From Mansonella perstans (lineage: Eukaryota > Nematoda > Chromadorea > Rhabditida > Onchocercidae), in the NCBI GenBank assembly GCA_037074765.1, contig JBAMDO010000224.1:22064-86063 (forward strand): a stretch of 64,000 nt of DNA. Direction: 5' to 3'. A model generated the notes under the pieces. That model was not told the DNA's origin, did no database searches, and was given only the letters and a program-made list of their open reading frames with translations. Shown here piece by piece: positions 37,401 to 49,997 of the stretch (its first letter is position 1; every line of letters begins with the position of its first letter). Position numbers and translations under genes: made by a program.

Positions 37401-39859
37401 CAATTCATTTATACAAAATTACAAACACAAAATAAACACTTTTATAAAATCAAACAGTACAAAACATACTCATACTGCTTATAATAATCTGAATCCAACA
37501 ATTTCTCATTTTTCACTCGAACGGTCTTACTCTTTGCTTTCTGTAATTGTTTACAGCTGTAAGACTTGACAAAATCTTTAATTATTACTCAATGAAACAA
37601 AAACGGTATTGGAATCGTAGAAATGAATAAATATCCGAACGAGATAACGTAGATTAAGGAAAGTGAACTGATGTGAATATGAACCTGATCTGAAGTAGAT
37701 GGTTCGCCACCATCAATACCATCAAGTGCATTTCTTGCCATACTTTTATTGTGAATACCGATAAGAAGGCTGTAATCCATTATTTTGAAACTTTCAAGTA
37801 CCTGAAATACAAGCACTACCAATTTCTGGAAAATTACTCAACAGAAAGTAAATTTTATTTTTTAAAAAAAAGTACCAAACAATCTCGGCTAATAGTTTTT
37901 GTAATGGCATCATACACTCCCGCATCAAGCAGCAGTCCATCGGGATGAACAGAAATGAAATCCAAATCTTTTAGTGTTGGTGAAGCCTTCGCACGTTCCT
38001 GTTTCGACGCCATCCTTTTATAAGTGGATCCTTTTAAGTCATACTTTTCATGCATTATAATTGTTTGAGGTAGTAAGTTATTCATCAATAACAGTCGGAT
38101 ATTCTTTCCCAAACTCTGAAGCATAGTCGAGAAGAAATCATAAATATATCTTTATGCGAATCAATTGAATAAAATTTATAGAATTTCATTTTTAGGAAAA
38201 CTGAGAGCGATAATTATATGACAACTGCATAAGTATATAACTATATAAGTTACCTGGTAACAAAATAATCCGAAGAATTTCGGCAGTAACGTATGTGGAT
38301 TTTGATTGAAATTCTGAAATACCTCATATTACATGTTTAATGATGAAATTTTACATCTGAAGATGTAAATAATTAATTGACCAGATTCAGTCAAAGTAAA
38401 AAACTGCTGTGTAAAAAAGAAGCATAAGATAAGCTAACCATATAATAACCCGGAAGTAATTTTTTCAGAAACTCAGCTTCTTTAGACTGCACCGTTTTAA
38501 TTATAAATTGATCATCGTGAGAGACATAGAATATGGACCCAGATGCTCCTGCGTTTGATAGCTCTTTCAGTGGGAACATACAAACGGAACGCTAAAATCA
38601 ACTATATGGACCAAAAAAAAAAAAAATGAGAATCCGATAAAAAGTATAGGCCGAAAGAAAAATTAGAAAATTTTTACGAGAAAATAAATGCAACAGAACA
38701 AATTCACCCAATTTTTTGGAAAAAAGAAAAGTTGGAAAAATTTGTAAATCACTTGATAATCTCACCAAGAAATCAGCAGTTTTGATTGCAAAAAGATCTC
38801 GAAATGTTCGAAATGCGATTGGCGCATAAGTTTGGAATCGAAAATCACCATAACTGTGAGATGGTGTTGACTGTGATCCACTTCTGCAATATAAATTATT
38901 CCTCTAAAACATCCAGTGGATCAAGAAAAATACCACCTGGTATCCACATTATTAAACAAATGTTAAACAGCCATTAGCGTGTTTAAACGAAGATGACCGA
39001 AGCAAATGAACGGAGTAAAGAGCAAAATGATAAATCTAATTTACAAATAAATTTTGTTTAATCCAACATCATTTTCTCCAGAAGTTGTTTAAGAACATAC
39101 GATGGAAAAGCAACAGTATGGACAACATCAAAATCTTGCAGTAGGAGATCTCTCTTTGGTATGGAAGCTAGTGAGCCTACTGAATTCGCGATACCCAATT
39201 GTATTGCTCCCATTAAGGCATTGCTTGGGACACGTTTGTAGCTTACCTTAAAATGAAATAACTTATATACTGCAATAAAATTAAGTTAAAGTTTCCATCT
39301 AAAACAAAAATACAAATTACTGTTGGTTCATTTAGATTGAAGTTGTAGAGATGAAAATGAAATCTATTGTCACTTCACGTCAATTTTCCTCAATAACTTT
39401 GAAAAAAATTATATATTTTATGTTGCTTCTTCTAATTACGGTAATGATTTAAAGAAACAGGTTATTTTGTGAAAGTGATACTATTCAGTAAAATAAAGTC
39501 ATCATAGACACTGTATACACCAAAACCTGTTTATGCTTCGAATTAGTAAATTATTAAAAAAATATCAACCTCGCCCTGACGATCTATGCGTCGATGACCA
39601 ATTTTCTGCTTTTCGTGTTCCTCTTGATTTTTTATCTCTTCTTCGACTAAATAATTGTTAGATTTCAATTCCTATATTTTAATTTTTCAAATTCAAAGGG
39701 CAATATTCGAAACAATCCATTAAGAAGAATCTAAATATCTGCTGAATGCTATGCTTACTCACCGGAAAAGTTGGCACGTGACCTAGTATTAACTTGTTTT
39801 GCGGAATCCACGCTCAAAGTTATATCAGATGGAGAAATTTCGTCCTTCTTGGAACTCAT
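34485..39859 (-). CDS. PIP5K1: Type I phosphatidylinositol-4-phosphate 5-kinase (ppk-1-like)
   Basis: Thirteen firm exons: 39763-39859, 39570-39646, 39101-39246, 38766-38883, 38439-38591, 38254-38313, 37876-38115, 37685-37801, 37470-37540, 37224-37356, 37053-37137, 35734-35839, 34978-35090 (the last ends, by phase, at 35080). They encode 502 aa. A final exon at 34485-34496 (Thr-His-Leu-stop) is inferred. The enzyme makes PI(4,5)P2 at the plasma membrane. Type I hallmarks are [15 protein letters not shown], the Gly-rich ATP loop [12 protein letters not shown] with lysine in [38 protein letters not shown], the catalytic [36 protein letters not shown] and [13 protein letters not shown]. The 58-residue N-terminus and the Arg/Lys- then acid-rich C-terminus ([15 protein letters not shown] onward) are divergent. 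A noncoding 5' exon near 40750-40770 (ending gtgagt) is possible. Confidence 0.92.
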
Positions 39860-40978
39860 ATTTTCTGATGATTAGTGTTCGACGAAACTTAATGCGCAAT
39901 TGATCGATGCACTAATTCAGTGATCTGCTGAAATTACGTAACTGAAATCTTCATTTTAACAAACCCCCATCTTGCGGTTTACCAAACATTAAATTAATCA
40001 ATCTGCAAAAACAATTTTTTTTTGGAGTTTAGCATTTTTGAGCATATTAGCATTAAAAAATAAGGCTGAATTTTGAACAAAAAGAGGATCAGAAGTGATT
40101 AATAACAGCAGCAGAAATTACTAGAATTTTTTACAGTTGGAAAAAATTTGGTAAATAAACATATTTCAACACTGAAAATTTGTCTTTTCATTTAACAGGA
40201 CTAAAAAAATGTATGGATAATTTTATTATATGAAAATTAAATGAATCTACTCTATCATTCTTCTATTTCGATCATGCGAGAAAAAGATACGAAATGTATG
40301 GATGTAACCATAATATGATTTTTGTAATATTATAAGAATTCAAAAGAAACATTTTTTAAAACCTTAGAAAATTGAACGCAATGTATTGGAAATGTTTCTA
40401 AGAAATAAACCGTAAATAATGCTTTAAAATTCTCTGCCAGTGAATCATACTTTGAATCATAACTATAATTATAACTCGTATAATACTAATAACATCTAAT
40501 ACTAGTAAATGAGCAGTAAATTTAATAAAAATGCTTTCAATGTTGAAAATATGTAAGCGATGACAAATGTAATGAAATGCTAAGTGACAATATTATTTCG
40601 TTTTTCAAATATTTTTGAAATGCGTTTTTTATCAATTCGAATTACTAAATCATTAGATAAATGTAATTACACAGTTCTGGATAAAAAAAAAAAGTAAAAT
40701 AAAATGTTAGCAATATAATATTAATATTTAGAAGATAAGCAATATATGGTATAAAGCATACTCACCTTGGTACAATGAATATTCACGGAAATCCATCAGG
40801 TCACACAACGAATCAAACAAACCAAACCCTCAATGATTAATTCCAGGTAGTATTGTAGTTGCACCACGGTGACACAAGTATCTCCCATCTATTAACATCC
40901 ATATATAACATCCACGCTTCAATTCACTAATAAATTCAAATGAACGACGCAAAAGATACGAAATAAAATGTATCATCT

Positions 40979-41250
40979 TAAAATGTGGTAAGTACCTAGT
41001 ATCTATGCAAACAGATCAATCCCAATTCTCAAAAATATGGTAAGTACTTAGTATCAATGCAAATAGATCAATACCAATTCTTAAAATGTGGTAAGTACTT
41101 GGTATCTATGCAAATAGATCGATCCCAATTCTTAAAATGTGATAAATACTTAGTATCTATGCAAACAGATCAATACCAATTCTTAAAATGTGATAAGTAC
41201 TTATTATCTATGTACTTATTATATATTACTTATTATCTATGCAAATAGAT
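40979..41250. repeat. 51-bp tandem repeat, about five copies
   Basis: Copies start with AAATGTGRTAAGTACTTAGT and continue through TATGCAAAYAGATCAATACC (R = purine, Y = pyrimidine). Consecutive GRTAARTAC anchors lie about 51-52 bp apart at about 40987, 41039, 41090, 41141 and 41192; the last copy is broken. Because 51 is a multiple of three, one + frame stays open for 63 codons (41057-41248) as a 17-residue repeat (MQIDRSQFLKCDKYLVS). No sign that it is translated. Confidence 0.85.
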
Positions 41251-41706
41251 TAATCCTAATAAAACTATCTTTGAAGGATTTTAGTAGTAAACAGCGTTAG
41301 CTATTCAACCCGAAAAAATCTACCTTTAATGAAATTAATAATAGTTGCACATATACATACTCATACACAAGTATAGATAGATAGATCAAAATTTCATTTC
41401 AAGATTTAATTCTTTGCTTCATTGGGTGTGTCCCAATCATTTAAGTGCAAATTGATTTATTATATAATGTTCATGCATCTAGCATTGTCCAATATCTTTT
41501 TATCAAAACAGAGAAACTATTATCACTGGCAAATTAAAATTTATTTCACAATTAAATAAAAGTTTACACAATAAGTACACAATATATTGAGGTATTCACA
41601 ATGAGCTCATTACTGATTAAAAAACCACTTATTCTATGCTCAACAAATGAATATAAAGAATATAAGTAATCTTATCGCAGCTATATCGTTGCAATAAGAT
41701 GAAAAT

Positions 41707-41712
41707 TTTATT
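41707..41712 (-). terminator. Candidate poly(A) signal of the SAS-4-like gene
   Basis: AATAAA on the minus strand, about 143 bp beyond the stop codon of the SAS-4-like gene. Confidence 0.4.
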
Positions 41713-41854
41713 CAACTTATATAGCAAAAAAAGTTAACAGTAAAAGATCGCTACCGATATTGTCAACCTTCTTTGTCTGTACAACAAAATAATGCAAGAT
41801 GGGTTTTCTTCTTAGAAATCAAGAATAACATTGTGGAATAAGAAGTTAACTCAT

Positions 41855-44800
41855 TTACAGCTGATTAAGTACACGAGATCGAGTGGCAGCAATAACTCTA
41901 GATCTTTTTCTGGCAACAGTACCCCATTCAACACAATATTTCGGAAATTTATCCAATGGATTTGATAAATGTTTCACTGTGCCAACATCCATGACGAGCA
42001 TCGTGATACTTGTATTAATTAAATTTAGACGTACCTTAGTGTCACCATTTTTAAACCGATGCACCTAAAAATTTTCTGTAATTAACTAATATATACGTAG
42101 CATTTGAGCAGCTGTTCATAAATGAATTAAATAGTAGATTTTATTTTGAAACTCAATTGTATACAATAAGATATATAAATACCCAAGCAATAGCATGAGA
42201 AATGCAATAGAAATCTTTTTTCTCTGATATTATTGAGTATGACAGTACAATAAAGGCATTTACTAAAGTAAACAACCAATATCTAAATTTCATTAAGTTC
42301 AAAATATACTTCATCAGAGACAAAAAATCATAGACTAAGGCAAAAAAATCGACTTGCCGTATTATCCGGCGAACGCCACTCTATCGAATCATCACTAGCA
42401 ATATGACTTGCATAAGAACCATCCATACGATGGCATGAAGTTTGCGTTGCACGATGCACTGTTTCTGTTTCGCCACGTCCTCTGACACGAACTCTTCCAT
42501 CCAATTCATAACTAAAATGCTGATTTTAAGAAAAAGATATACTTGGAGCAAAAATCGCTGGCTGTGATAAAACCAAAAGAATCGAGAATAAATTTTCTAC
42601 CTATTTTAGCTAGATTCCTAATGTTCCAACAGATATGTTTACCTTCGAATAAAAAAAAATCGCAAGACTGAGGACTCTAAAAAATCTAAAAACATACATT
42701 TCGACACGCACTGATCCTGATCTATCTTTGACAACCTCTATGCGACGCCCATCAGGTGTCATTAAAGTAGTTTCACCACTTCTGCGATAAATTTCCAACT
42801 GACCAGTCAAAAAATGTCGAACAAGCAATTTCCCTTCACACAATTCAACAGTGGTTGCTCCTGCTTGTCCGTAGTAATTTACCTATAGGCAAAAAAGTTC
42901 TAAAATTAACAAGAAAAACATTTTTAAGTAAGAAATCATTTAACAATTGAAATCAATAATTTACCATTTGAGATTTTTTCGTTATAAATTTAATAAAAGT
43001 TGCTGCTGTAATTAATCTCTTATATTTAAGGTGAGAAGATAACATTTAATAAAATGACTTCTGAATGAAATGATAAAAATATACAAAAGAAAGTCATATA
43101 AAAAACATTTCGAAATGACCTGATAAAGTTTGCTTGAATGTATCCAACGAGTATCTGTGTTGCTATATTCATAAAAGTGGCAACCACAGTGAGTTACAGT
43201 GTAAACGGTAAAATCTTTATCACTACGATACAACGATGCTCTTCCAATCATATTATTTTCAGTCAGAATCAAATGCTACAAAAGAAAGGAAAAGTTATTT
43301 TTTGACACTTTATATGAAGAATCAAATAATAGCATAGAATATTTACAATATTCTGAGTCTTAAGAAGAGACATATTACTTATCTTAAAAAACAAAAAAAA
43401 AAAAAAAGAAAAAAAATAATAAATAGTAAACCATGTCAGGATTTCGAAGATTTAAAGAACGTGCAGCCAGTGGTGGAGAAAAACAAGTTGTTGTTGCAAG
43501 AGGATCGTTCCACCGAACATTCTTTCCCAAACGTGCCGGTGTCATTCCTTGATCAATTACATCGTCATTATCGCTTAGTGTATCCGTGTCTTCGATAATA
43601 TTTACAATATTCTGGTTCTTACTGGAGATGTTATTGATCTAAAATCCTTCAAGTCTAGTTTTATTAGATAATTCCACACTTCCAGTTCGACATTCAAATA
43701 TTACATGTATCTGATTCCAATATCGATATCAATCATCACATCAAGAGCAATTAAGTACTAAGCTACGCAACAGCTCACTTTTCATTTCAGTAGCCAAGCA
43801 TTAAAAATAAGAAAAACTCCAATAAGAAAAACACTAGAGAGAGCAAATAACAGAAAAACTCTTGTTGCTGGTACCTGACTAATAGGCCTTCCACCATCTA
43901 TCGCATTTTTTATGCGAAATTCGTTATTCTGAAGCGTCAAGTCCTTTGTAGATGTCGTAATAGTTGCATTGTTTGAAGCTCTGGCAACTGCCTGAGCAGA
44001 AAGACAATTTTCAGCTAAACGACCTCGAACAGCTGCTTTGTTTTTCTGAAAAAGCCATTTTTAATGCAAAATCATGTTTTAGAGAGACTTAAAAAAAAAA
44101 AGCAATGAATCAACTTCGTTATCGGCATTACTAATGGACTCTACATTTTTCTGAACATTTCTTGCTATCAATTCATCGGAAGTTCTGTGTTGAAAAATCA
44201 ATGCATTTTAAATACTGAACTCAGCAGTTCAAAAATGGATATATTTCTAAGCAAATCTAGCTGTTTAATGCTGACTCTTGTTATATAATACTTTTTTTAT
44301 AATGAAATAAACAGATAATGCTGGATAAAAGCAAATTTGATGAGTTAAAAAATTATTCATAAATCTAAAATTAAATGTCTAAAAACAGAGAGCGCTTGTT
44401 GGAAATTGACTATTACAGCTAAAGTCGATTACCTAAACTGCCTTCTAATAAGAGGACCTACTAAAATAAACACCAGTCATTCCAACTGTTGGTGCGAGTA
44501 TATCGCATAAGTCCCAAAACAAAGGTAATAGCTCAATCTAACTAAGAAGTTAATCGGATGTACCAATAAAAGGTGAAGAAGGAACCAATTTTGGTTAAGA
44601 GAAAAAATTCAATTCTTCAGAGAACACCTGACTATATATCAAACATGCAACATTAATTCCGAAGTAAAACTAATCGGCTTTATTTCATCTGTAAGATCGT
44701 TTGATCTTCTACTACTAAGCGACCGTCAGCTCTTCAATATCTAGACAATTCTTCAGAAAAGTGTTTTCAATCAGTTTTAAAATTAAGTAGGTTTGGACTT

Positions 44801-47800
44801 TGTTGGGGAATACTTAATTCTGATATTTAAATAATTTTTCTAAAAAGATACTTTTTAGGCAAGAACGTTATTTTGTGCTAGAACATACCGTAATGATTGC
44901 AATTCGTTTTTCCAAGCGTGTTTTTTCGCCTTTCAACTGCTCAATAATTTCATTTTTTTCTTTTAAAACTGTATTGCTTTTTCTGATTTGCATTCTCAAA
45001 TCACTACGTTGCCGATTAAAATCCTGCACAATTAAACGGAGATCGCTTATCTGAAGAAAATGTTTAAGCTTTTCATTTCATTTAGAAAATAAGTAGCTTG
45101 AAAACTGTAAAAGTATTTTTATTCTTACGAATATCTAGAACAAAGAGTTCAGTCAATTTCATGTTAACTGGGTACAGTTTGTCTTTTACATAAATCATAA
45201 AAATGGTAAATTGGGAATTTAAAATCATAACCAAATTGGAAACAAATCATAACTATGATCAATTGGGAATTTAAGCTCAACAGACCACAGATAAAATACA
45301 AATCGATACTGACCTGCTCCTTGAGTAAGTTTACTAAAGCAGTATCACTACTATCCTTCTGTTTTTGCTGATGATTCAGCATAACATTTCCTCGCCTCAA
45401 ACGTTTAATATCAGCATTACATATTTTCTCTTCCTCTTCTCTTACAACAGGATTTTCTTGCCGCGTTTGTTTATTTTCTTCCAATTGCACAACACGCTCT
45501 TTCAATTCATTCACTTGTTGACGGAAATATTCTTTCTCTTGTAATGCTTGATCAAAAATTTCTCCCAGCTGAAATTTATGAGTAAGCTTTAAGACTAATC
45601 TGGAAAACTCAACAGAAGACACAACAGAAATACTGATACAGCAACACACTTCATGCAAAAGACGAGAAATTTACATTTTTTCAGAAATGGATTCTTTCAG
45701 AATCAAATTTTTATGAATTACACAAAGTAATAAGCAGATAATAAGAGATAATCACGCAGTGCATTAACACATCATGAAAGTGAAAAAGAAAACACCAACA
45801 ATGAAACAGACTGTTCAGATGAATTCATGTCCATTCTGAAACGAGTAATGAATACTTATTAACTCTAGGAAAAATTACGATTTGTAATATTTGAAACTCC
45901 TGATGCAGTAACCGCCGAGATTTGGGAAAGAGAAATAATAATATCTAAAAATCTTTGCAATGATTCATATCATAAATGAATATCTCTTCTTCAGGTTTCG
46001 AAAGATAAATACATACTCTTTCATACTCGTTGTGACGACAGTCTCTTGCAAGATCTATATGAGCGATGAGATCTCTCAACTGCTTCGCAAGTCCTATCAT
46101 GCTACTTCCGGCGGCCTGCTGCATTCTCTGTAATTAAACCTAGCAGTTTAGTAATTCAATTATTTCATGGTCCATTTCAGCAAAACACTCTAACAAACAA
46201 AAGTCAGTAATATAAACAATCTTTACTTGTATAAGGACATTATTAAGAAATTCTTATTAAGAAAAAAAACGGTAGAAGAGAATTTTTTTCTGTTCATAAA
46301 TTAGTAGTGTTTGTCAAAAAGAGTCTCACTGATAATTTTCAGTGATAAAATGATGCTACCTCTCCTTCTCGAATATCTCTCGAGTCTAAGTTTTCCAAAG
46401 ATGTTTCTAGTAATACAGTATTCATTTTTTCCGAGTTATGCCCAATCTTCTTTACATTAGCGTAAATACCGTCTTTCGTTTTCTGTAAATACTTCAGAAT
46501 AATCTTCATGAATCGTGTTTTAAAAATTTATAATGAATAATTCAACAAAAATTGGAAACCAATAAAAAACTATGTCAATAAATAAACCTAACCTCACTAA
46601 AAATGGGTGATATTCCTTGTGCGGCATGTAACTTCCGAGATGCTTTTGGAACAATTTGTTCTACAACATAGTTAAGAAGGAAGATGAGGAATACCAAATG
46701 AAATTACATCTGAACTGGAAGCGCTCGAAGTTAGCTATACATAAAAGATAGGTTAAGTGTATGAAAAATTTACCTCCTGGAGATCTTTGCCAATTCGCAA
46801 AATTTGTAAATTCGTCCAATCCATTTGAATCTGCAGCTGAAGAAGATTTCCCACTTGCAGAGACCGATTCAAGAGGAAGGATTTCCTAATAAAAAGAAAG
46901 ATAAAGTTAACTGGATCTACAGTAGGATAGTAAATCTATAGTAGTGTATAGTATATATAGTATAGTAGATCTAGTGTTGAATTAGCAGCCCAATGCAATT
47001 ACCAATTTCTGCTTTGCTTCTGATGCAAACTCATTGACAACTTGCCGCCAGTGGCGCGATCTTGTACCATCAGTATCTTGAGAATTATCGGATGTCTCTG
47101 GTGAAATCACATCGCCTACTTGAAGTTCACCCACACATTCTGCTAATGTATTAGCAGTTACTGAAATCGAATCCCATACATACATATAGTGACACATAGG
47201 GTACACGTTAAGCAATCTTCAAATGCCAAGATTTTTTCAGTATTCCAAAAAGTATGAATGATAAATTGTAGATGAAAAATTCAGCACCTTCTTGCACAAC
47301 ACAGTTGTCATCATCAAAATTCCTCCATGTCGCAGAGGCGATATTTCTTTCGTTCATTGAAAAACTACTCAAATCATGGATTACTGACATCACACCGTGA
47401 TTGCTCGGAACTTCTGAAGTAATGAGTTGAAAAAAGAATATTAATAACAATTTTTTTTAGTATTCTCAAGAAGTATGAATAATAAACCGCAGGAAGCTGT
47501 TGAATTGCTGTTACTGCAATCAGTAACATCTATGACCACCGATTTAACGCCGTCCTCTTTTCTGTTATTGTTTGGACTAAGTACCACTGAACATGCATCT
47601 TCCGGACAACCACTGTCGGCCGTGCCAGCCGTAAAAGGGCGATTCAAATCTTGGGCTTCTTTGCCACCTGGAAAAGTATAAACAAGTAACAGTAGTTTTC
47701 TTAATATTACCAGCGAAAAAATGATAAATCAAGTGAACAAAAACTATAGGAATATCTATTTCGAAAAGTAAGAAAAATCAAAAGTAAAAAAAAAGTGCGA

Positions 47801-48205
47801 AGAAACAAGAAGTTGGAAGCAATCGAAAGCAATTGTGCATAGTGCAAAGCTCCAATAGCTATTTTGAGCGGCATTTTTGAACTTTTGAAGAGGATTAAGA
47901 AGAATTTCTACTACAAACTCTTAAAATTTTTGAACTTACTAGCATAACTATGATCGTCACTTGAAACATTCGACGAAGTTAACTGTTTTTCTGCAACGTT
48001 TACGTTTATTGGATAATGTATTTTTTCCTGCAACAATTTAGATGAGTAGTTTAATGTGGTAAGCTGATATGAATTTAATTAGAATTAATCCAGTATTTAA
48101 TTAGAATTAATCCCCTAGAATTAATCGAGTAGCAAGAGAATTTACCATCAATCGACCTGAAATACCGCTGCGTTTCTTCAAAAATGGTTTTGGCGGCGGC
48201 ATCAT
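41855..48205 (-). CDS. sas-4: SAS-4/CPAP-like centriole assembly protein with C-terminal TCP10 (G-box) domain
   Basis: Eighteen exons: 48146-48205, 47940-48027, 47488-47667, 47288-47413, 47003-47160, 46774-46885, 46593-46660, 46360-46482, 46017-46127, 45314-45568, 44889-45050, 44115-44150, 43875-44045, 43432-43638, 43120-43275, 42698-42882, 42358-42511, 41855-42064; 853 aa in phase (C. elegans SAS-4 is about 800). SAS-4/CPAP caps tubulin and builds the centriole wall. The N-terminus PKPFLKKRSG resembles the tubulin-capping KPFLKR motif of CPAP. Residues about 300-500 are low-complexity to coiled-coil (QEKEYFRQQVNELKERVVQL; DLRLIVQDFNRQRSDLRMQI, like CPAP's pre-G-box helix). The C-terminus is a run of beta-strands (YYGQAGATTVEL, LLVRHFLTGQLEIYRRSGE, TLMTPDGRRIEVV, ELDGRVRVRGRGE) with the spacing of the CPAP G-box. 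Exon 17 uses a GC donor. Exon 12 (12 codons) is the weakest. Another TCP10-domain protein is the alternative. Confidence 0.78.
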
Positions 48206-48923
48206 TGAGCAACAAATCGAAATATCTTAAAGTATTATTGCGCTTAAAATGTTTTTGAGAAAATAATTTTTCTCAAATTTTTAAAGTGAGTAAATGAGAT
48301 TTACAGCGAAAGATGTAAGCGCAAATAATTCGAGAATAAGATGTTTTATTGCAAATGCCAAGGATTTAAAACTTTTTCGAACAAATATGCTATGTATTAA
48401 ATAGCAGCGAATGAGAATGAAAATTGGAAATGAAAAAATCTTTTTTCTTTTAATTATTTCTTTGTAATAATTATTCCTATAATTAATAATAATTAATAAT
48501 AATAATTAATAGTAATTAATTATCGTATCTTTTTCTGAAATAATTATTCCAGAAAAAGATACGCAACTATTTATCTGAGCTATATGTATAGCAAGGTGTA
48601 ATGATAGATAAGTAATGCAAAAAAATTTATAAATTTTAATTTCCTTTTCTGTCACCATCGAATATCACTAACAATTTTATCACAAACAAAAAAAATATCC
48701 GCATCGTCTTACCAACTTGGCGCCCATAAAATGAATGAACCGTGTAGTACCATCGGTCAAACAGAAAATGTTATAAGATGGGTCACGTGAGTTCATCCAG
48801 AATACATTTTACGCAGTTTACGCAGTGCACTTATTTAATACTTCATTTTTTTACACTGATGTGTTAGAATTGCTTATATTTATTAAGTCTGATATATTCG
48901 TGATTCAGAAGAGAATTCATCAA
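48206..48923. other. Divergent promoter region, no gene seen
   Basis: 718 bp between the SAS-4-like start (-) and the CCDC59-like start (+), with a small TAATTAATAATAATTAAT-rich block near 48480-48525. Probably drives both genes. Confidence 0.5.
48901..48908 (+). promoter_or_regulatory. Candidate spliced-leader acceptor
   Basis: TGATTCAG 15 bp before the start codon of the CCDC59-like gene; inferred from consensus and position. Confidence 0.35.
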
Positions 48924-49559
48924 ATGGCAAGTAGTAGCAGAGAAGCTGAACCTTCATCCGAGATTCCCTCAATCATGATGGAGCAACATCAGTTAAATTC
49001 ACCTCGGAGGTCTCAGATTTTTCTTCCATTACCTAAATTTTGCTTCGGATATTTTTTATTTCTATGACAATAATATGATAATTAATATCCATTTTTTGTA
49101 TTTTATGCTTTGAAATCGTGACTGATAGAGAATGAAATGAAATTTTTAGCATAATTAAATTGTTCATAACTTTCTCAGATATAACTTTTAGCAATACAAC
49201 GATGATTTTTATAATACAAATGAATAGATAAACAATTTGCAATAGCATTGATGATAGAACATAGCTTGTATTGCATTGAGAATCTGTATCCGATATTATG
49301 CTTCAGAAAGAAGAAACATTTGCATGCTAATCAACGTGCGCAAATTATCTATCAAGAAATTGTAGCTAAACGAAAAGCTGAAAAAGAAAAGCGTAAATTG
49401 GAAAAAGAAAAGAGACAAAAAAGTTTGGAAGAATATACGTCAGTTAAACGTAAAATGAATAAGGCATTATCAAGAAAGAACAGAAAAGGACAACCAAATC
49501 TTAATGCTCAAATAGAAGTTTTGTTGGAAAAAATTGAAAAACGAATGGAAAAATCATAA
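48924..49559 (+). CDS. Small basic nucleolar-type protein, CCDC59/TAP26 (Fyv7-like) family
   Basis: Two exons, 48924-49009 and 49307-49559, joined in phase (AG|A, Arg), giving 112 aa. The first 29 residues are Ser/Glu/Pro-rich (MASSSREAEPSSEIPS). The rest is a highly charged helix (AKRKAEKEKRKLEKEKRQKS) ending RKNRKGQPNLNAQIEVLLEKI. That ending matches my recollection of the C-terminus of CCDC59/TTF1-associated protein 26 and the rRNA-processing Fyv7-like family (KKGQPNLNxQMExLLxKI). By analogy it would act in ribosome biogenesis or transcription. The exon 1 donor (gtctca) is weak, so the N-terminal exon is less sure than the second. The alternative is an unrelated lysine-rich coiled coil. 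Confidence 0.6.
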
Positions 49560-49997
49560 TCATAATCACTAATTTTGTTTCTTCATTTTTCATGTTTTTT
49601 TTTTTTTTTTTTTTTTTCATTTCCAAAGTTGTTTATAAATTTTTTCGCATCATTTTGATCATAATTCATAATTATCAGTTATATCATTATAATTGTATCA
49701 TTGTAATATTTCTGATTGTTGTTCCTCAATTATTCTCAATGAAATAAATGATATAACTGATAACTCAATTAAATAAATGCTCAAAAAACAATTTCGATTA
49801 TGTTTGATACAATAACGAGATAAAATCGATTCCTATTTTAATGCTCCAACTATTAGAAAACGCTACTGTTTTGACAGTACTTATTTCACGTAACGAATCA
49901 TACATTTATTTGAATTTGTGCAATTTTACAAAGTGATTCAATATTATCATAAAAAAAATGCAGCAGTCATATGGCATCATTTTGCAAATTTCAGTTT
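49560..49997 (+). other. Spacer with poly(T) tract
   Basis: 438 bp between two + strand genes, with a long T run at about 49597-49617. No gene; an acceptor-like AATTTCAG ends it at 49994. Confidence 0.55.
49986..49994 (+). promoter_or_regulatory. Candidate spliced-leader acceptor for the Rpp21 gene
   Basis: AAATTTCAG three bases before the chosen start codon at 49998. It supports that ATG over the upstream in-frame ATG at 49971, which would lie in the discarded outron. Inferred. Confidence 0.45.

Larger units (their letters stand above)
39860..41854. other. Intergenic with 51-bp tandem repeat
   Basis: Region between the PIP5K start and the SAS-4-like stop, both minus strand. Holds the tandem repeat listed next and a likely 5' UTR acceptor for PIP5K (minus-strand TTTTTGCAG near 40003-40011). 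No gene recognised. Confidence 0.55.

Noticed and set aside
41057..41248. Open frame of 17-residue repeats as a protein gene
   Set aside because: Fully explained by the 51-bp tandem repeat; short, no splice context and no domain.
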